Assembly: GCF_000317615.1 (NCBI RefSeq)
Contig: NC_019780.1
Location: 2,811,840 to 2,875,839, forward strand
Length of the DNA: 64,000 nucleotides
Reading direction: 5' to 3'
Origin: Dactylococcopsis salina PCC 8305
GTDB lineage: Bacteria > Cyanobacteriota > Cyanobacteriia > Cyanobacteriales > Rubidibacteraceae
Of the stretch, positions 6,935 through 15,449 are shown one piece after another. Every line of letters starts with the position of its first letter. Within the stretch, counting starts at the first letter, position 1. Both the position numbers and the translations under genes were made by a program. The notes under the pieces are model-generated. The model did no database searches. It was given only the letters and a program-made list of their open reading frames with translations, and was not told where the DNA came from.

Positions 6935-8611
6935 TTAAAGTTCAAGGTGGTGGATAACAGAAGCAGAAATCGCACTGGCGAGTTCTTCTTTTTTCCTGAG
7001 ACTTTCTTCTACGCGATCGCAGCGTTTCATCAGTTCATCTACTTTGCTGACAATCCGTTTTTGTTCTTCTAATGGTGGTAAAGGGACTGGTGCTTTTAAT
7101 AAATCTGTATCAGAAATTGCTGGATAAGCAACTCCTTTTTGATATAATTCTACATATTCAGTAAAATATCGACCTCTTAAAAGATAATATAAGAATTGAT
7201 TAAATAAACCATCGTAAGGATGAAGAATTGAAAATGCTGTACTAGCAATTGGTTGTGGATCGTAGTCTTTCTTTATTACTGCTATATTTAGTAAATAGGG
7301 TCTTACAGTTGAGTAAATAACAGTACCTTTCTTGACAAGTTTTCTTGCTCGTGATGGTGCATTTTCTGGATTTATAACCGTAACTTCTTCTTTGACTGTT
7401 CCTGTTTTTCCGTTGATAGCTGAAACATCAATATAACTGAAAATTGTATCAGGTTTCTTTTGCCCTAAGTCATGAGTGATTTCACCAAGCCTTGCCCAAG
7501 TCCATGTAAAAGGAATACTAAACGGTTTTTCAGAAGGCTGAATTTCACTAATTTTACGATTGCGAATTGATTTAGACTTGATTAATTTTTTTCGTTGTTC
7601 TCTGATTTTCTTTAGTAATTCTGTCGCCTCTTCTCTTTGCGAGTTCTGAGGGACTAATTTTCCTCTGATTGCTAAATCTAAAATCAAATCTCGAAAATCT
7701 TTAATTCCATTTGTTTGTGTTACGATCGCGCTAAAATTGTCGCGAACAAAATGCCAACTTTTCTTAAAGTCTTTCTCAGTTTCAGCCGTTTCTAAAGCAT
7801 GAATCGCCGATCGCCGTAGCTGTTGCTGTAATTCGTTGCGGTTTTTCTTGCTTGCTTGGGCGCGATCGCAGCATTTCATTAGTTCATCTACTTTGCTAAC
7901 AATCCGTTTTTGTTCTTCTAATGGTGGTAAAGGGACTGGTGCTTTTAATAAATCTGTATCAGAAATTGCTGGATAAGCAACTCCTTTTTGATATAATTCT
8001 ACATATTCAGTAAAATATCGACTTCTTAAAAGATAATATAATAATTGATTAAATAAACCATCGTAAGGATGAAGAATTGAAAATGCTGTACTAGCAATTG
8101 GTTGTGGATCGTAGTCTTTCTTTATGACTGCTATATTTAGTAAATAGGGTCTTACAGTTGAGTAAATAACAGTACCTTTTTTGACAAGTTTTCTTGCTCG
8201 TGATGGTGCATTTTCTGGATTTATAACCGTAACTTCTTCTTTGACTGTTCCTGTTTTTCCGTTGATAGCTGAAACATCAATATAACTGAAAATTGTATCA
8301 GGTTTCTCTTGCCCTAAGTCATGAGTGATTTCACCAAGCCTTGCCCAAGTCCATGTAAAAGGAATACTAAACGGTTTTTCAGAAGGCTGAATTTTACTAA
8401 TTTTACGATTGCGAATTGATTTAGACTTGATTAAATTTTTTCGTTGTTCTCTGATTTTCTTTAGTAATTCTGTCGCCTCTTCTCTTTGCGAGTTCTGAGG
8501 GACTAATTTTCCTCTAATTGCTAAATCTAAAATCAAATCTCTTAAACATTGAATCCCATTTTCTGCTTCTATGATGACATCAAAATTTTCCCAAAGTATA
8601 TTTAAATCCAT
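6935..8611 (-). CDS. hsdS: Type I restriction-modification specificity subunit with duplicated recognition domains
   Basis: A 558-residue HsdS. Each half has a target-recognition domain followed by a conserved helical spacer (LPPLEEQKRIVSKVDELMK, at about 235-255 and 518-540). HsdS reads the two halves of a bipartite DNA site and docks two HsdM. Here the two recognition domains are nearly the same sequence: both contain PFSIPFTWTWARLGEITHDL, SYIDVSAINGKTGTVKEE and PIASTAFSILHPYDGLFNQ. Normal HsdS recognition domains are dissimilar. The prediction is that both half-sites are the same, giving a palindromic bipartite target. The ATG shares base 8611 with the hsdM stop, so translation is coupled. 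No frameshift is visible. Confidence 0.92.
   Translation of the reverse strand: MDLNILWENFDVIIEAENGIQCLRDLILDLAIRGKLVPQNSQREEATELLKKIREQRKNLIKSKSIRNRKISKIQPSEKPFSIPFTWTWARLGEITHDLGQEKPDTIFSYIDVSAINGKTGTVKEEVTVINPENAPSRARKLVKKGTVIYSTVRPYLLNIAVIKKDYDPQPIASTAFSILHPYDGLFNQLLYYLLRSRYFTEYVELYQKGVAYPAISDTDLLKAPVPLPPLEEQKRIVSKVDELMKCCDRAQASKKNRNELQQQLRRSAIHALETAETEKDFKKSWHFVRDNFSAIVTQTNGIKDFRDLILDLAIRGKLVPQNSQREEATELLKKIREQRKKLIKSKSIRNRKISEIQPSEKPFSIPFTWTWARLGEITHDLGQKKPDTIFSYIDVSAINGKTGTVKEEVTVINPENAPSRARKLVKKGTVIYSTVRPYLLNIAVIKKDYDPQPIASTAFSILHPYDGLFNQFLYYLLRGRYFTEYVELYQKGVAYPAISDTDLLKAPVPLPPLEEQKRIVSKVDELMKRCDRVEESLRKKEELASAISASVIHHLEL
7013..7692. repeat. Direct repeat B of the hsdS recognition domain
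   Basis: This 680-bp block repeats 7862-8541 at an offset of 849 bp (283 codons, so in frame) with few substitutions by eye. It encodes the C-terminal recognition domain and part of the spacer. Confidence 0.9.
7862..8541. repeat. Direct repeat A of the hsdS recognition domain
   Basis: This is the partner of 7013-7692 and encodes the N-terminal recognition domain. Such high nucleotide identity inside one gene points to a recent tandem duplication or gene conversion, and makes the gene prone to loss of one half by recombination. Confidence 0.9.
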
Positions 8612-10083
8612 TACATTTCCTCCCTTTGTAAAGATGCCATTAAACTTGATTTTAGCGCATTTCTAGCTTCTTCCACTTCTGCTTCCGCTTCCCGATATTT
8701 CTTTAACAACGTCTCAGGGTCTTTATAATCTTCTGCTGCAACATTGGGGTTTTTAATATCCAGATTAAACCCATTCGCTTTAATATCCTCCACTGAAACT
8801 TGCCAAGCCAACTCCGTTTCCTCGCGATTATTCCACCATTGCTTCTCCGCTGCAAACTCCTCAATCCGCATCGGCTTAGTTTTGGAGTAAGATTTATAGC
8901 CAGAGGGATAGGGGTGTTCGTAATACCAGACCGTTTCTGTGGGTTCGCCCTTAGTAAAAAACAAAACATTGGTGCGAATGCTGGTATAAGGATTAAACAC
9001 GCCATTGGGTAAACGGACAATGGTATGTAAATTACAATCGCGCAGCAGCTTCTCTTTTAAGCGCGTTTTAATGCCTTCCCCAAATAATGTCCCATCAGGA
9101 AGCACAATTGCAGCACGTCCTTGAGGTTTCAATAATTCCATCACCAGCAATAAAAATAAATCTGCTGTCTCTCTGGTGCGAAACTCAGTGGGAAAATTGG
9201 ACTCAATGCCATCTTCTTCCATCCCCCCAAACGGTGGATTAATCACCACCACATCCACCTGATCTTTCGGGCTATAATCGCGGAGGGGTTTAGCTAAGGC
9301 GTTCGCATGACGCACCGTTGTCGGGACTTCCACCTCATGCACCATTAAATTTGTCACGCAGAGTAAGTGAGGTAAGGCTTTCTTCTCAATTCCCCAAATA
9401 TTTTGTTTAATCGCTTCCAACTGTTCGGGGGTTTGCGCTTGTTTTCGCAGATGTTCATAGGCTGCGGTTAAAAAGCCTCCCGTTCCGCAAGCAGGGTCTA
9501 ATACTGTCTCCCCTAACTGCGGGTTCACCATATCCACTGCAAACTGAGTAACCGCGCGAGGGGTGTAAAACTCCCCATAATTCCCCGCACTCTGTAAATC
9601 TTTCAGGATTTTCTCATAGATATCGCCAAATAAATGTCGGGTTTTCGATTCGTTAAAATCAATGGAATCATTAATCTTATCAATCACCTGTCGCAGCAGC
9701 GTCCCCGACTTCATGTAATTGTAAGCATCCTCAAACACACTGCGAAGCAATTCCGCACGCTGTCGAGATAACCCTGTAAGATTAGTAAAGTCTAATTCCT
9801 TTAATTGGGGAAATAGCTGATTATCCACAAACGCCAAAAGCGCATCCCCTGTGGGGGCTTTTTTTCCCAATGTCTCACTATCCGCCCATTCTTCCCACCG
9901 CAAACCCATCGGAATCGGGGATTCATACTCATCATCGCTGAGTTCCAATTCTTGATCTTGGTCGCTAAACTTCTTGTAAAACAGCATCCATCCCAATTGA
10001 CCAATGCGCTGGGCATCACCATCCACGCCCACATCTTTGCGCATAATGTCTTGAATAGATTTAATCGTGGCATTGAGAGACAT
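8611..10083 (-). CDS. hsdM: Type I restriction-modification DNA methyltransferase subunit
   Basis: A 490-residue N6-adenine methyltransferase. An N-terminal helical HsdM_N domain (SLNATIKSIQDIMRKDVGV onward, about 1-140) precedes the SAM-binding motif DPACGTGGFLTAAYEHL (about 196-212) and the catalytic NPPFGG motif (about 282-287). With HsdS it would methylate the target adenines. Length and motifs are those of a complete protein. It is first in the minus-strand pair with hsdS. The restriction subunit gene upstream is broken, so this enzyme probably now works only as a methyltransferase. Confidence 0.95.
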   Translation of the reverse strand: MSLNATIKSIQDIMRKDVGVDGDAQRIGQLGWMLFYKKFSDQDQELELSDDEYESPIPMGLRWEEWADSETLGKKAPTGDALLAFVDNQLFPQLKELDFTNLTGLSRQRAELLRSVFEDAYNYMKSGTLLRQVIDKINDSIDFNESKTRHLFGDIYEKILKDLQSAGNYGEFYTPRAVTQFAVDMVNPQLGETVLDPACGTGGFLTAAYEHLRKQAQTPEQLEAIKQNIWGIEKKALPHLLCVTNLMVHEVEVPTTVRHANALAKPLRDYSPKDQVDVVVINPPFGGMEEDGIESNFPTEFRTRETADLFLLLVMELLKPQGRAAIVLPDGTLFGEGIKTRLKEKLLRDCNLHTIVRLPNGVFNPYTSIRTNVLFFTKGEPTETVWYYEHPYPSGYKSYSKTKPMRIEEFAAEKQWWNNREETELAWQVSVEDIKANGFNLDIKNPNVAAEDYKDPETLLKKYREAEAEVEEARNALKSSLMASLQREEM

Positions 10084-10088
10084 ATAGC

Positions 10089-10240
10089 GATCCTAAATTA
10101 GTTTTAAATTCCTGCATTTGATCCCCCTTTAATTCCCCCCTTACTAAGGGGGGATAGGGGGGATACCTACGGCTCGGCTTGCAGCCTACGGAAGTTAATC
10201 TACTTTTTACAAATCCGATCATCTCATCTTGCTATATCGC
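10089..10240. repeat. Dispersed repeat with CCCCCC/GGGGGG hairpin, inverted relative to 14820-14945
   Basis: The block contains AATTCCTGCATTTGATCCCC, a stem built from CCCCCCTTA and TAAGGGGGG, and CTACTTTTTACAAAT...GATCATCTCATCTTG. The reverse complement of 14820-14945 carries the same elements in the same order. The two copies therefore form a long inverted pair around hsdR, parA and the GST gene. Confidence 0.8.
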
Positions 10241-10265
10241 TTTTTTTGACTTCTCTGTCATTAAA

Positions 10266-10502
10266 TCATATTAGAGAGTTGTCATCACTCTCACCCAATA
10301 ATTCTTTCATCAGTTCATCTTGTTGGGCGTTGCGTTCCTCTCTTGTTATGTGAACATATTCTTCAGCAGGGGGATCAAAGGGCTGGTGATTCCGTTGCAG
10401 AAGTTTTTGGTGTTCTTTGGCGAAACGATTAGGATGCGCTTGATCATAATCAAAGTCATATTCAGGGAGTAATTCGTCTTCAGGATGGTGTGTATTATTC
10501 AT
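10266..10502 (-). CDS. Small acidic hypothetical protein between hsdM and hsdR
   Basis: A 78-residue protein, strongly acidic and soluble: EDELLPEYDFDYDQAHPNRF, then PAEEYVHITREERNAQQDEL near the end. The phrase DYDQAHPNRFA is typical of short antitoxin-like or hypothetical proteins found next to cyanobacterial toxin or restriction genes, but I cannot assign a function. It lies inside the type I locus on the same strand as hsdM and hsdR, so a role with that system is possible by position only. Confidence 0.55.
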   Translation of the reverse strand: MNNTHHPEDELLPEYDFDYDQAHPNRFAKEHQKLLQRNHQPFDPPAEEYVHITREERNAQQDELMKELLGESDDNSLI

Positions 10503-10790
10503 AGCTTGTAGCTTGTAGGGTGGGCATTGCCCACCATAATCAATTAATTATATATAAACTTAGCGGTTAGCCCGTAAAGAAACTGCCCTGTCAAGGCATC
10601 TGTCGGGGATTTAACTCTAAGAGTAAAATCTAGATCAAAGCTCAATTAGCTCTGGTGGGCATTGCCCACCCTACGTGACTGTCAAGGCGATCTGTCGGGG
10701 ATTTAACTCTAAGAGTAAAATCTAGATCAAAGCTCAATTAGCTCTGGTGGGCATTGCCCACCCTACGTGACTCCTCATCATTGGCATTAT
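10503..10790. repeat. Two tandem 91-bp units plus GTGGGCATTGCCCAC palindromes
   Basis: No gene is seen here. The unit from CTGTCAAGGC through GATTTAACTCTAAGAGTAAA to CCCACCCTACGTGACT occurs at about 10588-10680 and again at 10679-10772 with one inserted base. Each unit ends in the GGTGGGCATTGCCCACC palindrome, which also stands alone at 10517-10537. TCTAAGAGT/ACTCT-type symmetry inside could form a second small hairpin. Confidence 0.85.
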
Positions 10791-12482
10791 TCAAGCGCTT
10801 TCGTCATCATAAAGCAATTGCTGTAACTCTCGTACCGCTTCCTGATATTGTTTCTTCCCACCAAAGGTTTTGACGATTTCCACGGGCGTTCCGATTTCTG
10901 TAAAGGGATTTAGCTTTAATACTTTTGTATCTCCTGCGGGAATAACATTTTGATCCGCATACTTTTCTAACAGCGCATCCAGTACCGCCCTTGCTTTCTC
11001 CCCATATTTGCTAAATACATCCTGTTTGCGAACTTTCTCTGCGCGTTCTCTACGGGTTAAGGGCGGTCGATCGAACGCGATATGACAAATTAGGTCAAAG
11101 GGATCATAATCTTGTCCTACCATGTCTTGTAGAGCCTCTAAAAAGACTCCTTGCTGTTGTAATTCCTCGATAATCGCCTGTTTACGATCGCTGTCTTGCC
11201 AACGTTTGAGAAATTCATCTAAAGATTGATAGGTTTCGTTAACCGTGCGACGGGTATAATCCCGTAAAGATTCGGTTACTAACTCGCCACTGGTGTCATA
11301 ATAACTTGTTCGTTCTCTGGCGACAGAAAATCTTTGTTTTCCAACCACATACTTCTGTTGCGGATTAACACTAGCCTCTTCCCCTTCTAAAACTTCGCTG
11401 ATTTCTTCGTCTGTGTTACCTGTGCGATAAGTCTGACTGTAATTTTCATCTTGAATCGGGGGACCATCCCAGTCGGGGTCCTCAAAATTATGGGTGGCGT
11501 TGCGAAAATCAATGATGGTGAAGTAATGCTTATTGTAATCGGTTCTTAAACGAGTTCCCCGTCCAATAATCTGCTTAAACTCGGTCAATGATTGAATCCG
11601 TCGATCTAAAACAATGACATGGCAAGTCTGCGCGTCAACCCCTGTGGTCATTAGTTTAGATGTGGTGACAATGACGGGATAGGCTTCTTTGGGATTGATA
11701 AAGTTATCCAGTTGGGCTTTTCCTTCAGTTTCATCCCCTGTAATTCGCATGATATAACGCCGATCGCGCTGGACAAAAGGACGATTCGCTGGCACATTCA
11801 TCAACGCTTGTCGCATGGCTTCGGCATGATCAATGTTCTCACAGAAAATGATGGTTTTTCGCATCGGATCGCCATCATGGATAAATTCCGTAATATATGC
11901 AGCGACTTCTTGGGTGCGTTGAGGAAATTTGATCGCGCGATCGAAATCCCGTACATTATAATCTCGTTCCTCAATCAACTGTCCATAATCATCTGTTTCC
12001 CCCGCGTCTGGTGTCCATCCTTCGAGATCAATATCTAAATTGACTTGCACCACCTTAAACGGGGCTAAGAACCCATCTTCAATCCCTTGTCGCAAGGAAT
12101 AGGTGTAAATCGGTTCGCCAAAATAATCAATATTAGAAATATATTCCGTTTCTCTTGGAGTTGCGGTTAAGCCAATTTGGATCGCGCTGTGGAAATAGTC
12201 CAACACTTGTCGCCAGGTGGAATCTTCCGCAGCACTCCCCCGATGACACTCATCAATCACCACTAAATCAAAAAAATCTCGATCGAACTTGCTGTAAATG
12301 CTTTCTCGTTCCTCATCTCCCACCAATGCTTGATACAGGGCTAAATAAATCTCATAAGAACTATCAATGCGCCCTTTCTCATCCACCAATTTTCGGGTTA
12401 ATTTCTGCATCGCACCGCCAAAGGGCTGAAAGTCGTTTGTCTTAGTTTGATCCACTAACGCATTACGATCCGCAAGAAATAA
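10791..12482 (-). pseudogene. hsdR: Type I restriction subunit, N-terminally truncated
   Basis: The C-terminal two-thirds of HsdR remains: [12 protein letters not shown] (helicase motif Ia region), VVIDECHRG (motif II), IGLTATP (motif III), TTSKLMTTGVDAQ (motif V), QIIGRGTRL (motif VI), then the EcoEI-type C-terminal domain. The N-terminal endonuclease domain and the Walker A motif, expected just before LFLADRN, are missing. The frame stays open upstream to 12695 only because it runs through a 9-bp satellite that adds about 70 residues of G-D-G, R-W-G and S-P-L repeats. Without ATP binding and nuclease motifs, translocation and cleavage should be lost. The missing 5' part is not elsewhere in the window. 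Confidence 0.88.
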
Positions 12483-12672
12483 CAAGGGAGACAAGGGAGA
12501 CAAGGAAGACAAGGGGGACAAGGGAGACAAGGGAGACAAGGGAGACAAGGGGGACAAGGAGGACAAGGGAGACAAGGAGGACAAGGGAGCAATGGGAGCG
12601 ATTTTTCTCCCCCATCTCCCCCATCTCCCCCATCTCCCCCCATCTCCCCCATCTCCCCCATCTCCCCCATCT
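12483..12672. repeat. 9-bp satellite hairpin (GGGAGACAA arm, CATCTCCCC arm)
   Basis: About twelve GGGAGACAA-type 9-mers (12485-12590) are followed by GGGAGCGATTTTTCTCCC and then about eight CATCTCCCC 9-mers (to 12672). The arms are partly complementary (GGGAG/CTCCC), so the whole can fold around the AGCGATTTTT core. The same core with other arm lengths occurs at 26430, 46910 and 56995; 59805 has only related 9-mers. Confidence 0.88.
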
Positions 12673-12734
12673 TCCCTCTTGCCTCTTGCATGCAAGCCTT
12701 ACTACACCAAAAACATGAACTTTTTCAGCAAACC

Positions 12735-13625
12735 CTAATTAATCTTCTTTAAAAGTTCTTCCGTTAATTGAGAAAAGGCTTTTGAACCCGAAGAGTTAGG
12801 CATTGCTAAAACCGCAGGGGTGAAGGTATCCACTGCTTTTGCTACATTAACATCCATCGGAATTTGTTGCTGAAAAATTTGATCAGGAGTAAAATCTTGT
12901 TGGATTCTTTGGATGACTTGTTTGTAATAACGACCGAATAATCCCCCACTTGATAAAATAAAAACAATTCCTAATAAACGTAATTTTTGTAATTGTTCTG
13001 ATTCACTTTTATCGTTGGCTTTTAAACGAGTGATTCGCTTTTCTAAGAGTTGAACTCCTACTAATGATAACGGTTCGGGGCGTGCGGGTAATAAATAAAA
13101 ATCACTGGCGGCGATGCCACTGCGAGTTAATAAATTATAACCTGGAGCGCAATCCATAATGATAAAATCATAATCATTAATTACAGGCTGAATAATTTTC
13201 TGAACTAAAGTTGATTCAAAATTATCCCAAGCCTGATTAAAATCTTGTCCCGAATTAGAAATCGCTTCCTCGTGGAGTTTTTTAGAAACTAAATACTCGT
13301 CATAAAGTTCAATATCTCCTGCTAATAATTCTAAACCACTAATGCCACAAATTTGAGAATAAATTAAGTCGGGGGTGTCGTATTTGCGACGAATGTTAGG
13401 GCGAACAATTTTATCAATTAAATAACTGAGGGTGCGACGACGGCGGCGAACTTTGCTAAATTCTTGGGGAGGCATTAAACTCAGTGTGGCGCTGATTTGT
13501 GAATCGAGATCAACCACTAATACTCGTTTCTGATGGTTTTTCGCTAAACAGGTGGCAAGATTGACGGTGAGGGTGGTTTTTCCCACGCCTCCTTTCATGT
13601 TAACGGTACTAATAACAATTCCCAT
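12735..13625 (-). CDS. ParA/MinD-family P-loop ATPase
   Basis: A 296-residue ATPase. I choose ATG 13625 (MGIVISTVNMKGGVGKTT); a longer frame to 13646 exists. The deviant Walker A KGGVGKTT (about 11-18), Walker A' VLVVDLDSQ and switch IIMDCAPG are all present, as in ParA-type partition proteins that bind DNA nonspecifically as ATP dimers. There is no ParB gene next to it, so this is an orphan ParA that may position some cargo or descend from a plasmid. It lies inside the region bounded by the inverted repeats at 10.1 and 14.9 kb, next to the broken hsdR, which suggests a mobile origin. Confidence 0.9.
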   Translation of the reverse strand: MGIVISTVNMKGGVGKTTLTVNLATCLAKNHQKRVLVVDLDSQISATLSLMPPQEFSKVRRRRRTLSYLIDKIVRPNIRRKYDTPDLIYSQICGISGLELLAGDIELYDEYLVSKKLHEEAISNSGQDFNQAWDNFESTLVQKIIQPVINDYDFIIMDCAPGYNLLTRSGIAASDFYLLPARPEPLSLVGVQLLEKRITRLKANDKSESEQLQKLRLLGIVFILSSGGLFGRYYKQVIQRIQQDFTPDQIFQQQIPMDVNVAKAVDTFTPAVLAMPNSSGSKAFSQLTEELLKKIN

Positions 13626-13708
13626 TGTGGCAGTTTTTGGCAGCACGATCGAGCTTAGTTTACCATGAAATTAGCATCGATCGAGCAAATCAAAAAGGAT
13701 CATTTTCC

Positions 13709-14401
13709 ATGACGATTAAACTTTATAGCGCGAGTGTTTGTCCTTTTGCCCATCGCACTCGTTTAACGTTACTAGAAAAAGGACTTGATTTCCAACTGAT
13801 TGAAATTGATCTTAATAACAAGCCAGATTGGTTTTCTGAGATTTCTCCTTATGGCAAAGTTCCTGTCATTAAACACGACAATAATTGCATCTGGGAATCA
13901 GCGATAATTAACGAATACATTGATGAAGCATTTCCCGATATTTCTTTAATGCCAAAAACGGCATCCGATCGAGCTTTTGCTAGAATTTGGATTGATTTTG
14001 CCAACACAAAACTCGTTCCTGTATTTTATAAAATGTTGTTGGAACAAGACCCAGAAAAACAGACCAAATGGAAAAATCAATTCCGAGAACACTTAAACTT
14101 TATGGAAACTGAAGGCATGAGAAAACTGAGTGAAAACGGCGATTATTGGCTCGGCGATCGTCTTTCTCTTGTTGATTTAACCTTTTATCCCTGGTTTGAA
14201 AGATTCTGTATTTTAGAACATTATCGATCGGTTTTTCTCCCTAAAACCTGTTCTTTTCTTCAACATTGGTGGCGCACAATGTCAGAACGAGACTCGGTAC
14301 AAAACATTAAAAATGCTTCGGAGTTTTATATTGCACAATACCAAAAATATGCTAATAATACGGTTAATAGTGTCACCGCTCAAGAAATGCGCGACAACTA
14401 A
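13709..14401 (+). CDS. Glutathione S-transferase family protein (omega/DHAR-like)
   Basis: A 230-residue two-domain protein from ATG 13709; the open frame upstream overlaps parA. The thioredoxin-fold N-domain has the motif C11-P-F-A with YGKVPVIKHDNNCIWESAIINEY (cis-Pro and Glu-Ser glutathione site), and the C-domain has GDRLSLVDLTFYPWFER (N-capping box region). A catalytic Cys rather than Tyr/Ser suggests thiol transferase or dehydroascorbate reductase activity typical of omega-like classes. It is divergent from parA with 83 bases between start codons. Confidence 0.88.
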   Translation: MTIKLYSASVCPFAHRTRLTLLEKGLDFQLIEIDLNNKPDWFSEISPYGKVPVIKHDNNCIWESAIINEYIDEAFPDISLMPKTASDRAFARIWIDFANTKLVPVFYKMLLEQDPEKQTKWKNQFREHLNFMETEGMRKLSENGDYWLGDRLSLVDLTFYPWFERFCILEHYRSVFLPKTCSFLQHWWRTMSERDSVQNIKNASEFYIAQYQKYANNTVNSVTAQEMRDN

Positions 14402-14489
14402 TTAATTGTTTATACAGCCGTTATTAGTCTAACTTTATTGGCGGTTGGGGCGAGAGAATTGACAATTAATCTAAAATTTGCATATAACA

Positions 14490-14800
14490 GTTCCCCCCTT
14501 TCAAAGGGGGGTTAGGGGGGATAGCTCAATAGAACTGAGAAAAAGATTACTCTCTCAAAGGGGGGTTAGGGGGGATAGCTCAATAGAACTGAGAAAAAGA
14601 TTACTCTCTCAAAGGGGGGTTAGGGGGGATAGCTCAATAGAACTGAGAAAAAGATTACTCTCTCAAAGGGGGGTTAGGGGGGATAGCTCAATAGAACTGA
14701 GAAAAAGATTACTCTCTCAAAGGGGGGTTAGGGGGGATAGCTCAATAGAACTGAGAAAAAAGTTACTCTCTCCTTTCCCCCTTTCAAAGGCAGTAGAGGG
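14490..14800. repeat. Tandem array of about five 54-bp units
   Basis: Units begin ATAGCTCAATAGAACTGAG and end in GGGGTTAGGGGGG, with exact 54-bp spacing (14521, 14575, 14629, 14683, 14737). Because 54 is a multiple of three, one frame stays open as an 18-residue repeat (SIELRKRLLSQRGVRGDS). That frame has no other gene-like property and I do not call it coding. The CCCCCCTTTCAAAGGGGGG palindrome marks the first unit. Confidence 0.92.
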
Positions 14801-14819
14801 GATTAATTTACAAATCATT

Positions 14820-14945
14820 TGGGATTCCTATATAACAAGATGATCTCATTTGTAAAAAGTAGCTTAACTTACGATCCCCCCTAACCCCCCTTAATAAGGG
14901 GGGAATTAAAGGGGGGATCAAATGCAGGAATTTACAACTGATTTA
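14820..14945. repeat. Inverted partner of the 10.1-kb repeat
   Basis: It contains GATGATCTCATTTGTAAAAAG, then CCCCCCTTAATAAGGGGGG and GGATCAAATGCAGGAATTT, which is the reverse complement of the block at 10089-10240 with small differences. Together they flank about 4.6 kb. Confidence 0.8.
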
Positions 14946-15023
14946 GAATTGCGATATACCATAGGAAACAGAAATTGTTTAACATTGAAAAACAGATTCA
15001 GTCAGTAAATTAAATATTGAGGA

Positions 15024-15200
15024 GTCAACGACCCACCGTTAAACCTCTTGGGGGGTTATAACGGGGGCTTATTGGAGTCCACAAGTTGACCAGCCTAAGC
15101 CCTTCGACTTCGCGGACACGCTCGCGTGTCGAAGTGCAGGGCTACGTTTCTAAAGCCATCACACCTCGGAATACGTGCTAGTTCCCTGCTCTGTGGTTAA
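15024..15200 (+). ncRNA. HEARO / IscB omega-RNA scaffold, copy 1
   Basis: The segment aligns along its length with 45996-46142. The first stem, CCGTTAAACCTC...GGGGTTATAACGG, covaries with copy 2 (A-T to G-C and T-G to T-A). GTCAA at the start can pair with TTGAC at about 15085, and AGCC pairs with GGCT around a side hairpin. Copy 1 has an extra 30-base GC hairpin (CTTCGAC...GTCGAAG) inserted in that side arm. In IscB systems the guide is the roughly 16 bases upstream of the scaffold, here within 15005-15023. Confidence 0.8.
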
Positions 15201-15219
15201 GCATACGTTACTTTCATGA

Positions 15220-15366
15220 AAGAAAAAAGGAGAATATGTTGGAAGAGTAGCAGTAAGAACTTCAGGAAGTTTCAACATAAAAACTAAGTCAGGTTTAGTG
15301 CAAGGAATTTCCCACAAATACTGTAAATTAGTTCATCAAAAAGATGGATTCGCATACGCAAATTAA
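15220..15366 (+). pseudogene. iscB: IscB C-terminal remnant
   Basis: In frame after a TGA at 15217-15219, 48 codons read KKKGEYVGRVAVRTSGSFNI and then KTKSGLVQGISHKYCKLVHQ, ending in TAA 15364-15366. This is the conserved C-terminus of IscB-type RRXRR/HNH proteins. The bridge helix, RuvC and HNH parts are missing, so no nuclease can be made from this copy. Confidence 0.82.
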
Positions 15367-15378
15367 TTGTAAACATAT

Positions 15379-15449
15379 CAAGTGGAGGACGTGCTTTCCT
15401 CTCCCAATAAATCAGAGATTATATTGGGAGTCTCCAGCACGAAGAAAAG
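15379..15449 (+). other. Right-end hairpin of element 1
   Basis: GTGCT (15391-15395) pairs with AGCAC (15436-15440) around an inner 8-bp stem CTCCCAAT/ATTGGGAG. The outer bases and the tail GAAGAAAAG are identical in element 2 while the inner stem differs in sequence but not in pairing. The tail now serves as the leader directly before the cimA start. Confidence 0.75.

Noticed and set aside
12455-12691. Cys/Pro-rich 78-codon frame over the 9-bp satellite
   Set aside because: All residues are translated repeat (CLPCLPC, GDGGDGG); it overlaps the hsdR remnant.
12735-14401. Plasmid partition locus
   Set aside because: Only parA is present; no ParB, parS-like repeat or replication gene is near.
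14478-14843. 121-codon frame with 18-residue repeats
   Set aside because: It is created by a 54-bp DNA repeat with G-rich palindromes; there is no ribosome site or unrelated flanking coding sequence.
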